From an uncultured Bacteroidota bacterium (GTDB lineage: Bacteria; Bacteroidota; Bacteroidia; B-17B0; Aurantibacillaceae), in contig CALMVZ010000011.1 in NCBI GenBank assembly GCA_937873155.1, forward strand, positions 434,001 to 498,000: a DNA stretch of 64,000 nt. The letters are read 5' to 3'. Positions 1 to 7,299 of this stretch are shown piece after piece; the first letter of the stretch is position 1, and each line of letters opens with the position of its first letter. The notes beneath the pieces were generated by a model. That model saw nothing but the letters and a program-made list of their open reading frames with translations. It ran no database searches and was not told the DNA's origin. A program made the position numbers and the translations under genes.

Positions 1-2547
1 GTTGGTCACATTAACGGTTGGTGATACATAACTTGTAGACCATGTATACGAAGAGGCTCCGGAAGCTGTTAGACTTACGTATCCACCAATAGTGCACGCA
101 ACTGAACTTGTTCCGGTTATAGAAACTGTTGGATACGGCAGAGGAGAAACTGTAATGGTTCGCGTTGCAGTCATTGTGCCACATAAAGAATTATTTACGT
201 CTACCGTGTAAGTGGTAGTAACAGTTGGAGAAACGACAGTCGACTGGGTTGTGGTGCCGGTACTCCAACTATATGTTGTGGGAGTTGAAAACATAGTGGC
301 ACTTAGGCTTACTGTAGCGCCAACACATATGGATACCGAACTGACTCCGATATTGGCAGACGCTGGATCGGCCTTTACGGTGTGATTAGCAAATGGCCCT
401 TGACATCCATTGGCATCAGCTCCCAAAAGAAAATATGTAGAAACGGTAAATGGAGATACAGTTAAAGTCGGACCGGTTCCGATTGGTGTAAATGAGCTGT
501 TGGTCCATGTATAAGTATTGGCGCCTGATGCTGTTAATGTGGCGGTTTGCCCAAAACAAATTAGCGTTGGTCCGCTTATTGAAAGCGTTGGCATAGGGGC
601 AGCTGAAATAGGGAATACCGACATTGTTTTACACCCTCCTGCATCAGTAGCTGTAACCGAAAAATTAGTGGTTGTCGGTGAGTTAACGCTTGCAGTAATA
701 GAATTGCCACTATAAGTGTTAGTACCGAAAGTATAAGTGTACGAACTAAACCCTGAAGCGCTGACCGGAAATGAGCCGCCTGTACAAACGGTAGCAGGTG
801 AGGTGACCGTTAGTGTGTTACCGGATGGAGAATTTACAGTGACCTGTACGGTTTTTGTGACCGGACCGCAAGTGCTGCCAATTGATACTGAATAGATCGT
901 TGTAGAAGTTGGTTTTACATAGGTTGAGTAGGTGGTGGCTCCGGAGCTCCATAAATAGGAGCTTTGACCGATAGAAGACGATAATAAGGTTGAATCCCCA
1001 ACACAAAGAACACTTTTTGTTGCTAATGCAAAGACATTTGTGTTTGTGGGCACAGCCTGAATTGTAACTGATTTGGTAGTTCCTTTACACCCCTGAAGAC
1101 TAGTTCCATTTACCGTATACGTTGTATTAACCGATGGAGAAACCGTGATCGAAGGCGTATTGGCTCCCGTACTCCAGGTATAACTTGAAGCTCCGCTGGC
1201 TCCGATTGAAATAGGACTTCCGATGCAAACAGAAGCATTTCCTGAAACAGAAATTGTAGGAGTAGGATAAATTGTTATGGATTGCGTAGCTGAACTTTTA
1301 CATACCTTGCTCTGGCTTGATCCTGTTAAAGTATGAACAACAGATGCAGACGAGGCTATAGATAATATTGTGGCAGTGCTAATTGAGGGAAACCATGTAT
1401 AAGTTGCTGCGCCACTCGCTGTAAGCGTATATGCGGAACCCAAGCATGCAGATGTAGTGCCGCTATTAATAGAGACAGTTGGAGATAAATTTATTTTCCA
1501 ATGTTTTTCGAAGTTACAACCAGTGGTGAAACTCATAGCTAAAGAATAATAACCTTCATTGGAAGTTGTTATCGACTGCGAGCCGTATCCGGTAGATGAA
1601 GTTACCCAACTGTAACTTGACGCACCATTGGGAGCTGAAATTGTACAGGGATCATTAAAGCACGTGAAATCAAAATTAGAATGGAAAGGATAAGATAAAC
1701 TATTAATAGTTATTGAATTGGAGAATGCAGATGAACCGGCAGAATATAGTCCTGCATCAAAATAAGCGTAACCATAATGCCCTGTAAATACACAATCCCC
1801 AACAGCAACTTTCAAAGTCACGGTTTGACCTAAATAAGGCGAAAGGTCAAAACATAAAGTGTGCCATGGTGTATAGGCTCCGGTAAAAGCAAACTTATTT
1901 ATACCTGGACAAGCTCCATCTTGGTTCAGTGAGTAAAATTCGTGAAGAACAGTAGACTCATCACAACCTAACACCTGTATCTTAATATATGGATTGTCCT
2001 TACATTCATGCCCGGCATATTGGAAGACTAAGGCATGTGCGGTTTTCAAAAGAGTAGTTGTAGAAGTAACTTTGAACTTAGTCTTCATAGAAGTTACCTG
2101 AGCGTTATTTGTGTTATCATTCAATTTAATGATCTTAGTTCCGCCTAATGGAGAGACCAAGGAAACAGCACTTATGGGGTCTGTTCCGCCACTTAAAATG
2201 GTTTTTGTACCTACTGACAGTGAAAACGCAGTTGAATCTCTATAAGAACGCAAGTTAGTTCCACCGGAAAATTCCCAGCCAGTATAATTTCCTAATTCAA
2301 AACCAATGTTGGTTCCGGCAGAAGTTCCGCAAGCTGATAAAATTTGTTCCCTTTCGTTTTCCGGCTGAGAGTATTTATTAGGATTAATGTAGAGATCAAT
2401 ATAATTCTCTCGCTCAACCCCCTTAAGCCCATTTTCGTCTGCAATCCTTTCTGCATAGGAACGAAAAGTTTTCCCGGCTTTTTGTTGGGCAGAAGAAATA
2501 AAAGGAAAAAGAACAAAAAGAAAATATAAAAAAGAAACCTTTCTCAT
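1..2547 (-). CDS. Large secreted Ig-like repeat adhesin (5' part; continues past left edge)
   Basis: An uninterrupted minus-strand frame runs from ATG at 2547 to base 1, giving 849 codons with no stop; I checked every in-frame triplet. Residues 1-20 are a signal peptide (hydrophobic core, then SSAQ). Residues about 21-350 form a unique N-terminal region with a beta-sandwich-like composition. From about residue 350 there are repeated modules of roughly 80 residues containing a GASSYTW-type segment, Thr-rich strands and a Gly-Cys end, typical of the Ig/PKD-like repeats of Bacteroidota cell-surface proteins. Such proteins usually end in a T9SS sorting domain, but that end lies outside the window. 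Likely role: adhesion or gliding-associated surface protein (inference). It is divergent from the Rrf2 gene, with 114 bp between them. Confidence 0.85.
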   Translation of the reverse strand, partial: MRKVSFLYFLFVLFPFISSAQQKAGKTFRSYAERIADENGLKGVERENYIDLYINPNKYSQPENEREQILSACGTSAGTNIGFELGNYTGWEFSGGTNLRSYRDSTAFSLSVGTKTILSGGTDPISAVSLVSPLGGTKIIKLNDNTNNAQVTSMKTKFKVTSTTTLLKTAHALVFQYAGHECKDNPYIKIQVLGCDESTVLHEFYSLNQDGACPGINKFAFTGAYTPWHTLCFDLSPYLGQTVTLKVAVGDCVFTGHYGYAYFDAGLYSAGSSAFSNSITINSLSYPFHSNFDFTCFNDPCTISAPNGASSYSWVTSSTGYGSQSITTSNEGYYSLAMSFTTGCNFEKHWKINLSPTVSINSGTTSACLGSAYTLTASGAATYTWFPSISTATILSIASSASVVHTLTGSSQSKVCKSSATQSITIYPTPTISVSGNASVCIGSPISIGASGASSYTWSTGANTPSITVSPSVNTTYTVNGTSLQGCKGTTKSVTIQAVPTNTNVFALATKSVLCVGDSTLLSSSIGQSSYLWSSGATTYSTYVKPTSTTIYSVSIGSTCGPVTKTVQVTVNSPSGNTLTVTSPATVCTGGSFPVSASGFSSYTYTFGTNTYSGNSITASVNSPTTTNFSVTATDAGGCKTMSVFPISAAPMPTLSISGPTLICFGQTATLTASGANTYTWTNSSFTPIGTGPTLTVSPFTVSTYFLLGADANGCQGPFANHTVKADPASANIGVSSVSICVGATVSLSATMFSTPTTYSWSTGTTTQSTVVSPTVTTTYTVDVNNSLCGTMTATRTITVSPLPYPTVSITGTSSVACTIGGYVSLTASGASSYTWSTSYVSPTVNVTN

Positions 2548-2602
2548 AATTGAGTATTAAAAATACGAAATAAAAAGAAGATAATAAGGAAAATTTTAAT
2601 TC

Positions 2603-2617
2603 CTACTAAATTAGTAG
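2603..2617. promoter_or_regulatory. Probable Rrf2-type operator at the regulator's own promoter
   Basis: Perfect inverted repeat CTACTAA-A-TTAGTAG lying 45 bp upstream of the Rrf2 start codon. It sits directly before TATATTTA (2618-2625), which resembles the Bacteroidota -7 element TAnnTTTG. A bound dimer here would block the promoter, so autoregulation is likely. The core TACTAAATTAGTA recurs with one change at 3139-3151, ahead of the sulfate assimilation operon. Binding is inferred, not shown. Confidence 0.6.
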
Positions 2618-2661
2618 TATATTTACACCACAAGGTTGTCCCTATAGAATAAGTTTAAATT

Positions 2662-3111
2662 ATGCTGCAAAAAAAGACCAAATATGCCATAAAAGCCTTA
2701 CTGGCATTGGCAAAACACTATGGCGAGCATCGGCCGTTAAAGATCTCCGAGATCTCGAATAACGAAAAGATCCCGCGAAAATTTCTGGAAGCCATTATGG
2801 TCGACCTGAAAAAGATCGGTTATGTTAGCAGCACAATGGGCGCTCGCGGCGGATATGTTTTAATTAAACATCCGGAGGAAGTAATGCTAAGTAATATAAT
2901 AAGATCAACCGGCGGGCCAATAGCATTATTGCCTTGCGTGAGTTTGAATTTCTATGAATCCTGTAAAGAATGTGTTGGCGAAGACGTCTGCGGATTACGC
3001 GATGTTATATTAGAAGTCCGGGAAGCAAGTATAAAGATTCTCTCCAAAACCAGTTTAAGTGATATTTTAAGGCGTGAAAATAGACTTTTTAAGAAGTTTG
3101 GGTTACAGTAG
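2662..3111 (+). CDS. Rrf2-family transcriptional regulator of sulfur assimilation (predicted)
   Basis: A 149-residue protein with the full Rrf2 winged-helix layout: LQKKTKYAIKALLALA at the N terminus, the recognition-helix region around IPRKFLEAIM (38-47) and the wing motif GARGGY (60-65). The C-terminal part carries four cysteines in the pattern C92-x8-C101-x2-C104-x5-C110. IscR and NsrR use three cysteines in this area to bind an Fe-S cluster, so a cluster or thiol sensor is plausible. The family includes CymR, the cysteine-metabolism regulator of Firmicutes. The gene stands just upstream of the whole sulfate reduction operon, and matching palindromes precede both, so it probably represses itself and that operon. 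The start follows the operator and a -7-like element. Confidence 0.85.
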   Translation: MLQKKTKYAIKALLALAKHYGEHRPLKISEISNNEKIPRKFLEAIMVDLKKIGYVSSTMGARGGYVLIKHPEEVMLSNIIRSTGGPIALLPCVSLNFYESCKECVGEDVCGLRDVILEVREASIKILSKTSLSDILRRENRLFKKFGLQ

Positions 3112-3135
3112 TATCAATACTTACGAGCAATAATC

Positions 3136-3154
3136 TCATACTAAATAAGTATGA
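3136..3154. promoter_or_regulatory. Second probable Rrf2-type operator, ahead of the sulfur operon
   Basis: Inverted repeat TCATACT-AAATA-AGTATGA (7-bp perfect arms, 5-bp centre) located 25 bp after the Rrf2 stop codon and about 70 bp before the leader ORF. Aligned with the palindrome at 2603-2617 it shares 12 of 13 core bases, TACTAAAT(T/A)AGTA. Its place at the head of the sulfite reductase transcript suggests the regulator controls the operon. I could not fix the exact -7 element of this promoter. Confidence 0.55.
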
Positions 3155-3221
3155 TATACTAAAAATATTTCAAATTTTTCTTGCGGGAACGAAAATCTAT
3201 TCATTAATTTGTCCCACGAAA

Positions 3222-3332
3222 ATGAAAAACAATTTAAATAAATGTCTCTTTTTACTTCACGTTATGATGATGTGGATGTACTGCTGCAAGTATGATCATT
3301 TGCTGAAGGGACAACTTATACGCGTAAAATAA
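3222..3332 (+). CDS. Met/Cys-rich leader peptide ORF (36 codons, putative attenuation leader)
   Basis: A short ATG-to-TAA frame between the second operator and the sulfite reductase gene. Codons 15-22 (3264-3287) read MMMWMYCC: four Met and two Cys codons in eight, plus an earlier Cys at codon 8. The residues are products of the very pathway encoded downstream. The ORF is followed after 28 nt by a rho-independent-type hairpin (3361-3390). This is the classic layout of a transcription-attenuation leader: the ribosome would stall at Met/Cys codons when charged tRNAs are scarce. No Shine-Dalgarno is visible, which is normal for Bacteroidota. There is no homology evidence, and a chance ORF of this size is possible, but composition, position and the following terminator agree. 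Confidence 0.5.
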   Translation: MKNNLNKCLFLLHVMMMWMYCCKYDHLLKGQLIRVK

Positions 3333-3360
3333 AAAATACCGACTGACTATAAGAACGAAG

Positions 3361-3390
3361 CCCTTCCGCTAACAACGAGAAGGGTTTTTT
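3361..3390 (+). terminator. Terminator/attenuator hairpin before sulfite reductase gene
   Basis: Stem CCCTTC (3361-3366) with GAAGGG (3379-3384), extended by a CG/CG pair after a one-base bulge, followed by six T (3385-3390). It stands 74 nt before the sulfite reductase start codon, not at the end of a normal gene. The same CCCTTC strand can instead pair with GAAGGG at 3305-3310 inside the leader ORF, extended by GC/GC after one mismatch, or with GGAAGGG at 3433-3439. It can therefore be switched between alternative folds. Confidence 0.65.
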
Positions 3391-3400
3391 ATTACCCATT

Positions 3401-3439
3401 CTCTTCTGAAATCAGAAGAGTGCTTCCCAAAGGGAAGGG
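3401..3439 (+). promoter_or_regulatory. Two tandem stem-loops in the sulfur operon leader
   Basis: Stem-loop one pairs CTCTTCTGA (3401-3409) with TCAGAAGAG (3412-3420). Stem-loop two pairs CTTCCC (3423-3428) with GGGAAG (3432-3437). Neither has a T run, so they are not ordinary terminators. The second overlaps GGAAGGG (3433-3439), which is complementary to the 5' arm of the terminator plus one base (3361-3367). They may set the translation start of the next gene, which begins 24 bp later, or act as antiterminator parts. The pairing is seen; the role is inferred. Confidence 0.4.
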
Positions 3440-3463
3440 AATTAACAAGAAAGGAAGAAAAAA

Positions 3464-5572
3464 ATGCAAAGCTTTAGAACAGAAATAGAAAATACAGGCA
3501 ACAACAAGAAAGCACTTGTTGAGAAAGATATTATTGACCTGGAAAAAAAGATCCGCCAGTTCCGCGAAGGAAAAATCCATGAAGAGAAATTCCGCAGCCT
3601 GCGTTTAGCACGTGGAGTGTATGGTCAACGTCAGCAGGGTGTTCAGATGATACGTATCAAATTGCCGTTTGGAAAGGTTTCGGCAAAACAGCTACTACGT
3701 ATCGCTGACATCAGCGACGAATATTCTAATGGGAATTTGCACTTAACAACAAGACAGGATGTTCAAATTCACCACGTGAGCTTGGAAAGAACTCCGGAAT
3801 TGTGGGCAAAATTAGAACAAGATGATATTACATTACGTGAAGCTTGCGGAAATACAGTTCGTAACGTAACCGCATCTGCTGAAGCTGGAATTGATCCGAA
3901 TGAATTGTTCGATGTTTCTCCGTATGCAAAAGCAGTATTCGAATATTTTTTACGCAAACCATTCGGACAGGAATTAGGACGTAAAATAAAAATTGCTTTT
4001 TCGAATACTGATAAAGATACAGCAGTTACTTATATCCATGATTTCGGATTCATTCCTAAAATTGAAAATGGGAAGAGGGGCTTTAAAGTTTTAGTTGGTG
4101 GCGGATTGGGTGCGCAGCCTTTTTTAGCACAAACTGCTTTTGAATTTTTGCCGGAAGAAAAACTGATTCCCTTCTTAGAAGCAAGCATTCGGGTATTCGA
4201 TCGTTATGGAGAAAGAGCAAGTCGTCACAAAGCACGTATCAAATATCTGATCAATAAGATTGGTATTGACGAATTTTTGAAATTGATAAAAGAGGAGGAG
4301 AAAGCAATTTTAGTAAAAGTATTCCCCATTGATAGTTCCAGAACAGAAACCGAAATACAATTCCGTTCACAATTACCGGACGAAAATCCTGCAATAGATA
4401 AAGACGCTTTTTTTGTCTGGAATAAGACAAATGTATTCAAGCAAAAACAAGCGGGCTTTTTTGGAGTTTATATAAAGATTCAATTAGGTAACATTTCAAC
4501 AACTAAAGTAAGGGAGTTCGCAAGAGTGGCGAAATTATATTCTGATGCTTCAGATATTCGTATCACGATCAATCAGGGATTCTTATTGCGTAATGTAACG
4601 GCGGAAGAATTACCTTTTTTATTCAGCGAATTGTCACAATTAGGATTAGCAACTCCGGGATTTGATTCTGTTGGCGATATTACCGCTTGTCCCGGAACCG
4701 ATACTTGTAATTTGGCGATCTCTAACAGCACAAACGTTTCTGTCGAATTGGAGAAAGTGATTTATGCTGAATATCCTGAATTAATTTACAATCACGATAT
4801 CAAAATAAAAATTAGCGGTTGTATGAATGCATGCGGTCAACATAGTTTGGCACAGATTGGATTTCATGGCAGTTCATTTAAAATAGGAACGAATGTTGTT
4901 CCAGCACTGCAGGTTCTATTAGGCGGCGGAACTTTAGGAAATGGAAAAGGAAGAATTTCTGACAAGGTGATTAAAGTGGCGAGCAAACGCGGACCGGATG
5001 TTCTAAGAACTTTATTTGATGATTTTGAGAAGAACGCTGTTGAAGGAGAATATTTTAACTCTTATTATGATAATCAGGGAAAGGATTATTTCTATCAACT
5101 ATTAAAACCATTGGCAGATAATTCTTCTTTGAAAGAAACTGACTTTATTGATTGGGGTTCTGAAGAAAAATTCCAGACTGCGATTGGTGTTGGAGAATGT
5201 GCCGGAGTTGTTATTGATCTTGTTCAAACCTTATTTTTTGAAGCAGAAGAAAAACTTGAATTAAGTGCAGAAGCTTTTGGTAACGAACAATTTGGTGACA
5301 GTATTTATTACACTTACGCCGCTTTCATAAACGGCGCAAAGGCTTTGTTATTGGATAAAGAAATTCACGTGAACACACATCATGGTGTTATCGCCGATTT
5401 TGACAAACACTTTATTGAAACAAAAGAACTGAAATTAGAATCAAGCTTTAAAGACCTTGTTTTACAAATAAACCAGAACGAACCTTCAAAACAATTCGCA
5501 GAATTATATTTTATAGAAGCAAAAGAATTTTTACAAGCGGTAAAACAAATAAGACAAACCAACCTGGTATGA
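3464..5572 (+). CDS. sir: Ferredoxin-type sulfite/nitrite reductase with C-terminal HEPN domain
   Basis: A 702-residue protein. Residues 40-590 hold two ferredoxin-like and catalytic repeats of the siroheme sulfite/nitrite reductase family, including LTTRQDVQIHH, which matches the substrate-binding Arg-containing segment, and GGLGAQPF. The cluster-siroheme ligands are visible as C409-x5-C415 and C453-x3-C457. The context (APS reductase, CysDN, siroheme genes, MetZ) points to sulfite reduced to sulfide rather than nitrite to ammonia. Residues about 590-700 are helical and resemble a HEPN domain, a fusion seen in Bacteroidota homologues. Electrons probably come from ferredoxin recharged by the reductase encoded at 8769-9779. 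It is the first large gene of the operon, preceded by the attenuator-like leader. Confidence 0.85.
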   Translation: MQSFRTEIENTGNNKKALVEKDIIDLEKKIRQFREGKIHEEKFRSLRLARGVYGQRQQGVQMIRIKLPFGKVSAKQLLRIADISDEYSNGNLHLTTRQDVQIHHVSLERTPELWAKLEQDDITLREACGNTVRNVTASAEAGIDPNELFDVSPYAKAVFEYFLRKPFGQELGRKIKIAFSNTDKDTAVTYIHDFGFIPKIENGKRGFKVLVGGGLGAQPFLAQTAFEFLPEEKLIPFLEASIRVFDRYGERASRHKARIKYLINKIGIDEFLKLIKEEEKAILVKVFPIDSSRTETEIQFRSQLPDENPAIDKDAFFVWNKTNVFKQKQAGFFGVYIKIQLGNISTTKVREFARVAKLYSDASDIRITINQGFLLRNVTAEELPFLFSELSQLGLATPGFDSVGDITACPGTDTCNLAISNSTNVSVELEKVIYAEYPELIYNHDIKIKISGCMNACGQHSLAQIGFHGSSFKIGTNVVPALQVLLGGGTLGNGKGRISDKVIKVASKRGPDVLRTLFDDFEKNAVEGEYFNSYYDNQGKDYFYQLLKPLADNSSLKETDFIDWGSEEKFQTAIGVGECAGVVIDLVQTLFFEAEEKLELSAEAFGNEQFGDSIYYTYAAFINGAKALLLDKEIHVNTHHGVIADFDKHFIETKELKLESSFKDLVLQINQNEPSKQFAELYFIEAKEFLQAVKQIRQTNLV

Positions 5573-5790
5573 AAAAGTATACTTATTTAAAACATTGTTG
5601 TTGTTGTATGATAATGCTATAGCTGTATTACGGTTTCGGTTAATATAGCTACAGCACTCAAACCCGGAATGTAAACAGTTATAAATAAATCACCAGCCCC
5701 TCTTTTTCATGTAAGGAGGGAGCGCGGAGAAGAGTGAGGCAGAGCAAAGCACGCTTCGCTCCTTTAGTAAACAAATAAAAAACAAGAAAA
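5573..5790. other. 218-bp spacer inside the sulfur operon, with stem-loops
   Basis: There is no gene here. A hairpin pairs TAGCTGTATTA (5620-5630) with TAATATAGCTA (5641-5651) over 11 bp including one G-U, without a T run. Farther on, CCCTC (5698-5702) can pair with GAGGG (5716-5720), and GGAGCG (5719-5724) with CGCTCC (5757-5762). The second block looks like a remnant of a dispersed palindromic intergenic element. These structures could act as mRNA stabilisers or processing sites that adjust sulfite reductase output relative to downstream genes. Confidence 0.4.
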
Positions 5791-6564
5791 ATGAGCAAAG
5801 AAACCATATATCCAAAATTAACAGTAGTAGGAGCCGGTCCAGGTGATCCCGAATTAATAACCGTAAAAGCTATCAATGCTTTAAGCGAAGCAGATGTAAT
5901 CCTTTATGATGCTTTAGTAAACAAAGAACTTTTAAAATATGCCCCGGTTGATGCATTAAAGATCTACGTTGGAAAACGTAAGAACAAACACGAATACACA
6001 CAAGAGCAGATCAATAATCTGATAGTTGATTTTGCTTTCACCCATGGACGAGTGGTTCGCTTAAAAGGGGGAGATCCATTTGTGTTTGGAAGAGGCAGCG
6101 AAGAAATTCAACACGCCGAAGCTTTCAATATTGAGACAGCAGTTGTTCCCGGAATCTCAAGTTCAATTGGCGTTCCCGGTTTAAACGGAATTCCGGTAAC
6201 TCACCGGGGCATCAGCGAAAGTTTTTGGGTAATTACAGGAACAACACAGAACGGAAGAATCTCTAAGGATATTGCGAAAGCCGCGAAATCGAACGCGACG
6301 GTTGTGATCTTAATGGGCTTATCTAAATTAAAAGAGATCACTGAGATCTATAAAAAGGAAGGTAAAAGCGAAACATTAGTAGGTATCATTCAAAACGGAA
6401 CTTTAGCTACTGAAAATGTTGCTTTAGGAACCATTGATACTATTGTTAATGAGGTTGCGGAGCAAAATATAAAATCTCCTGCTATAATTGTTATTGGAGA
6501 AGTTGTGAAATTCCACAAATACTATCCGTCTCTTGCTACGAACTGGAATTATTTATTGAATTAA
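5791..6564 (+). CDS. cobA: Uroporphyrinogen-III C-methyltransferase (SUMT)
   Basis: A 257-residue protein of the tetrapyrrole methylase family. Signature segments are VGAGPGDPELITVKA near the N terminus (SAM-binding loop), RLKGGDPFVFGRG in the middle, and GIPVTHRG. It methylates uroporphyrinogen III twice, giving precorrin-2, the first step to siroheme. The length fits a stand-alone SUMT rather than the trifunctional CysG of enterobacteria. The oxidation/chelation half is found separately, fused to a transporter at 7296-8765. Position straight after sulfite reductase, whose cofactor is siroheme, supports this role rather than cobalamin synthesis. Confidence 0.93.
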   Translation: MSKETIYPKLTVVGAGPGDPELITVKAINALSEADVILYDALVNKELLKYAPVDALKIYVGKRKNKHEYTQEQINNLIVDFAFTHGRVVRLKGGDPFVFGRGSEEIQHAEAFNIETAVVPGISSSIGVPGLNGIPVTHRGISESFWVITGTTQNGRISKDIAKAAKSNATVVILMGLSKLKEITEIYKKEGKSETLVGIIQNGTLATENVALGTIDTIVNEVAEQNIKSPAIIVIGEVVKFHKYYPSLATNWNYLLN

Positions 6565-6582
6565 GCGCCTAAGAAAGTAGAA

Positions 6583-7299
6583 ATGAAAACAAAATTATTT
6601 TTCGGCTTAGTTCTTTTTGTTTTAGCAGTAAGATCGCAGGAGGCGGCCCCTCGTTATCGTAGTATTAATTCTGTTTGGCTTGGCTATTTAAATACAACAA
6701 CCATTGACGAAAAGTGGAATGTGAATACCGATATTCAGTATCGCACAAAGGAATGGCTTGAAAAACCGAGCCAGTTCTTAGTAAGAAGCGGCCTCGGATA
6801 TAAATTAAATGATAAGGTCAGAATTACTTTAGGCGCTGCACACTTCAGATTTTATTTAACGAGTATCACAACAAATGGAGAATGGAGACCATGGCAAGAG
6901 TTATTGATAAATGACGCGGTTGGAAAGACAAAGATCGCACATCGTTTCCGGGCTGAACAGCGGTTCAACCAAAAAGTAGTTGCTAATAAGCCAACTAATG
7001 ATCATAGTTTTAACTGGCGTTTTCGTTACAGGTTAGAAGCAACTCGTCATTTGATTAAGTATGGAAGCAAGGGAATTTCGCTAATTATTGGGAACGAGAT
7101 CCTTATTAATGCAGGGAACAGTATCCGTTATAATTATTTTGACCAGGATCGTTTGTATGCAGGATTTAATTTCGACCAGAACAAGCATCTTACTTATCAA
7201 ATAGAGTTCATGCACATTTGGCAGCAGCAATCTAACGGGATTACATTAGATAAAGTTTCAATAGTACGATTTAATATTTTTCACAGGATAAGTTTATGA
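6583..7299 (+). CDS. DUF2490-like outer-membrane protein in the sulfur operon
   Basis: A 238-residue protein with a hydrophobic N terminus ending at an SQEA-like site, so probably exported. The rest alternates polar and aromatic residues in short strands and ends in aromatic/hydrophobic positions (FHRISL), as in small outer-membrane beta-barrels. The pattern resembles DUF2490 proteins of Bacteroidota. It starts 18 bp after cobA, and its stop overlaps the next start (ATGA), so it is translationally coupled to the siroheme/transporter fusion. A role in outer-membrane passage of sulfate or another sulfur source is possible but rests on context alone. Confidence 0.65.
   Translation: MKTKLFFGLVLFVLAVRSQEAAPRYRSINSVWLGYLNTTTIDEKWNVNTDIQYRTKEWLEKPSQFLVRSGLGYKLNDKVRITLGAAHFRFYLTSITTNGEWRPWQELLINDAVGKTKIAHRFRAEQRFNQKVVANKPTNDHSFNWRFRYRLEATRHLIKYGSKGISLIIGNEILINAGNSIRYNYFDQDRLYAGFNFDQNKHLTYQIEFMHIWQQQSNGITLDKVSIVRFNIFHRISL

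Noticed and set aside
1-1500. Possible CRISPR or tandem DNA repeat in the left region
   Set aside because: The periodic pattern is at the protein level (diverged Ig-like modules of about 80 residues); there are no identical short repeats with regular spacers.
1-2547. Short plus-strand and other-frame ORFs in the left 2.5 kb (for example 518-715 and 818-1006)
   Set aside because: They are shadows of the continuous minus-strand adhesin frame.
2935-2994. Calling the regulator IscR
   Set aside because: Cysteine spacing differs from C-x5-C-x5-C, there are no isc/suf genes nearby, and the context is sulfate assimilation.
5620-5651. Transcription terminator after sulfite reductase
   Set aside because: The stem is good but no T run follows and the operon continues; kept only as a structured spacer.
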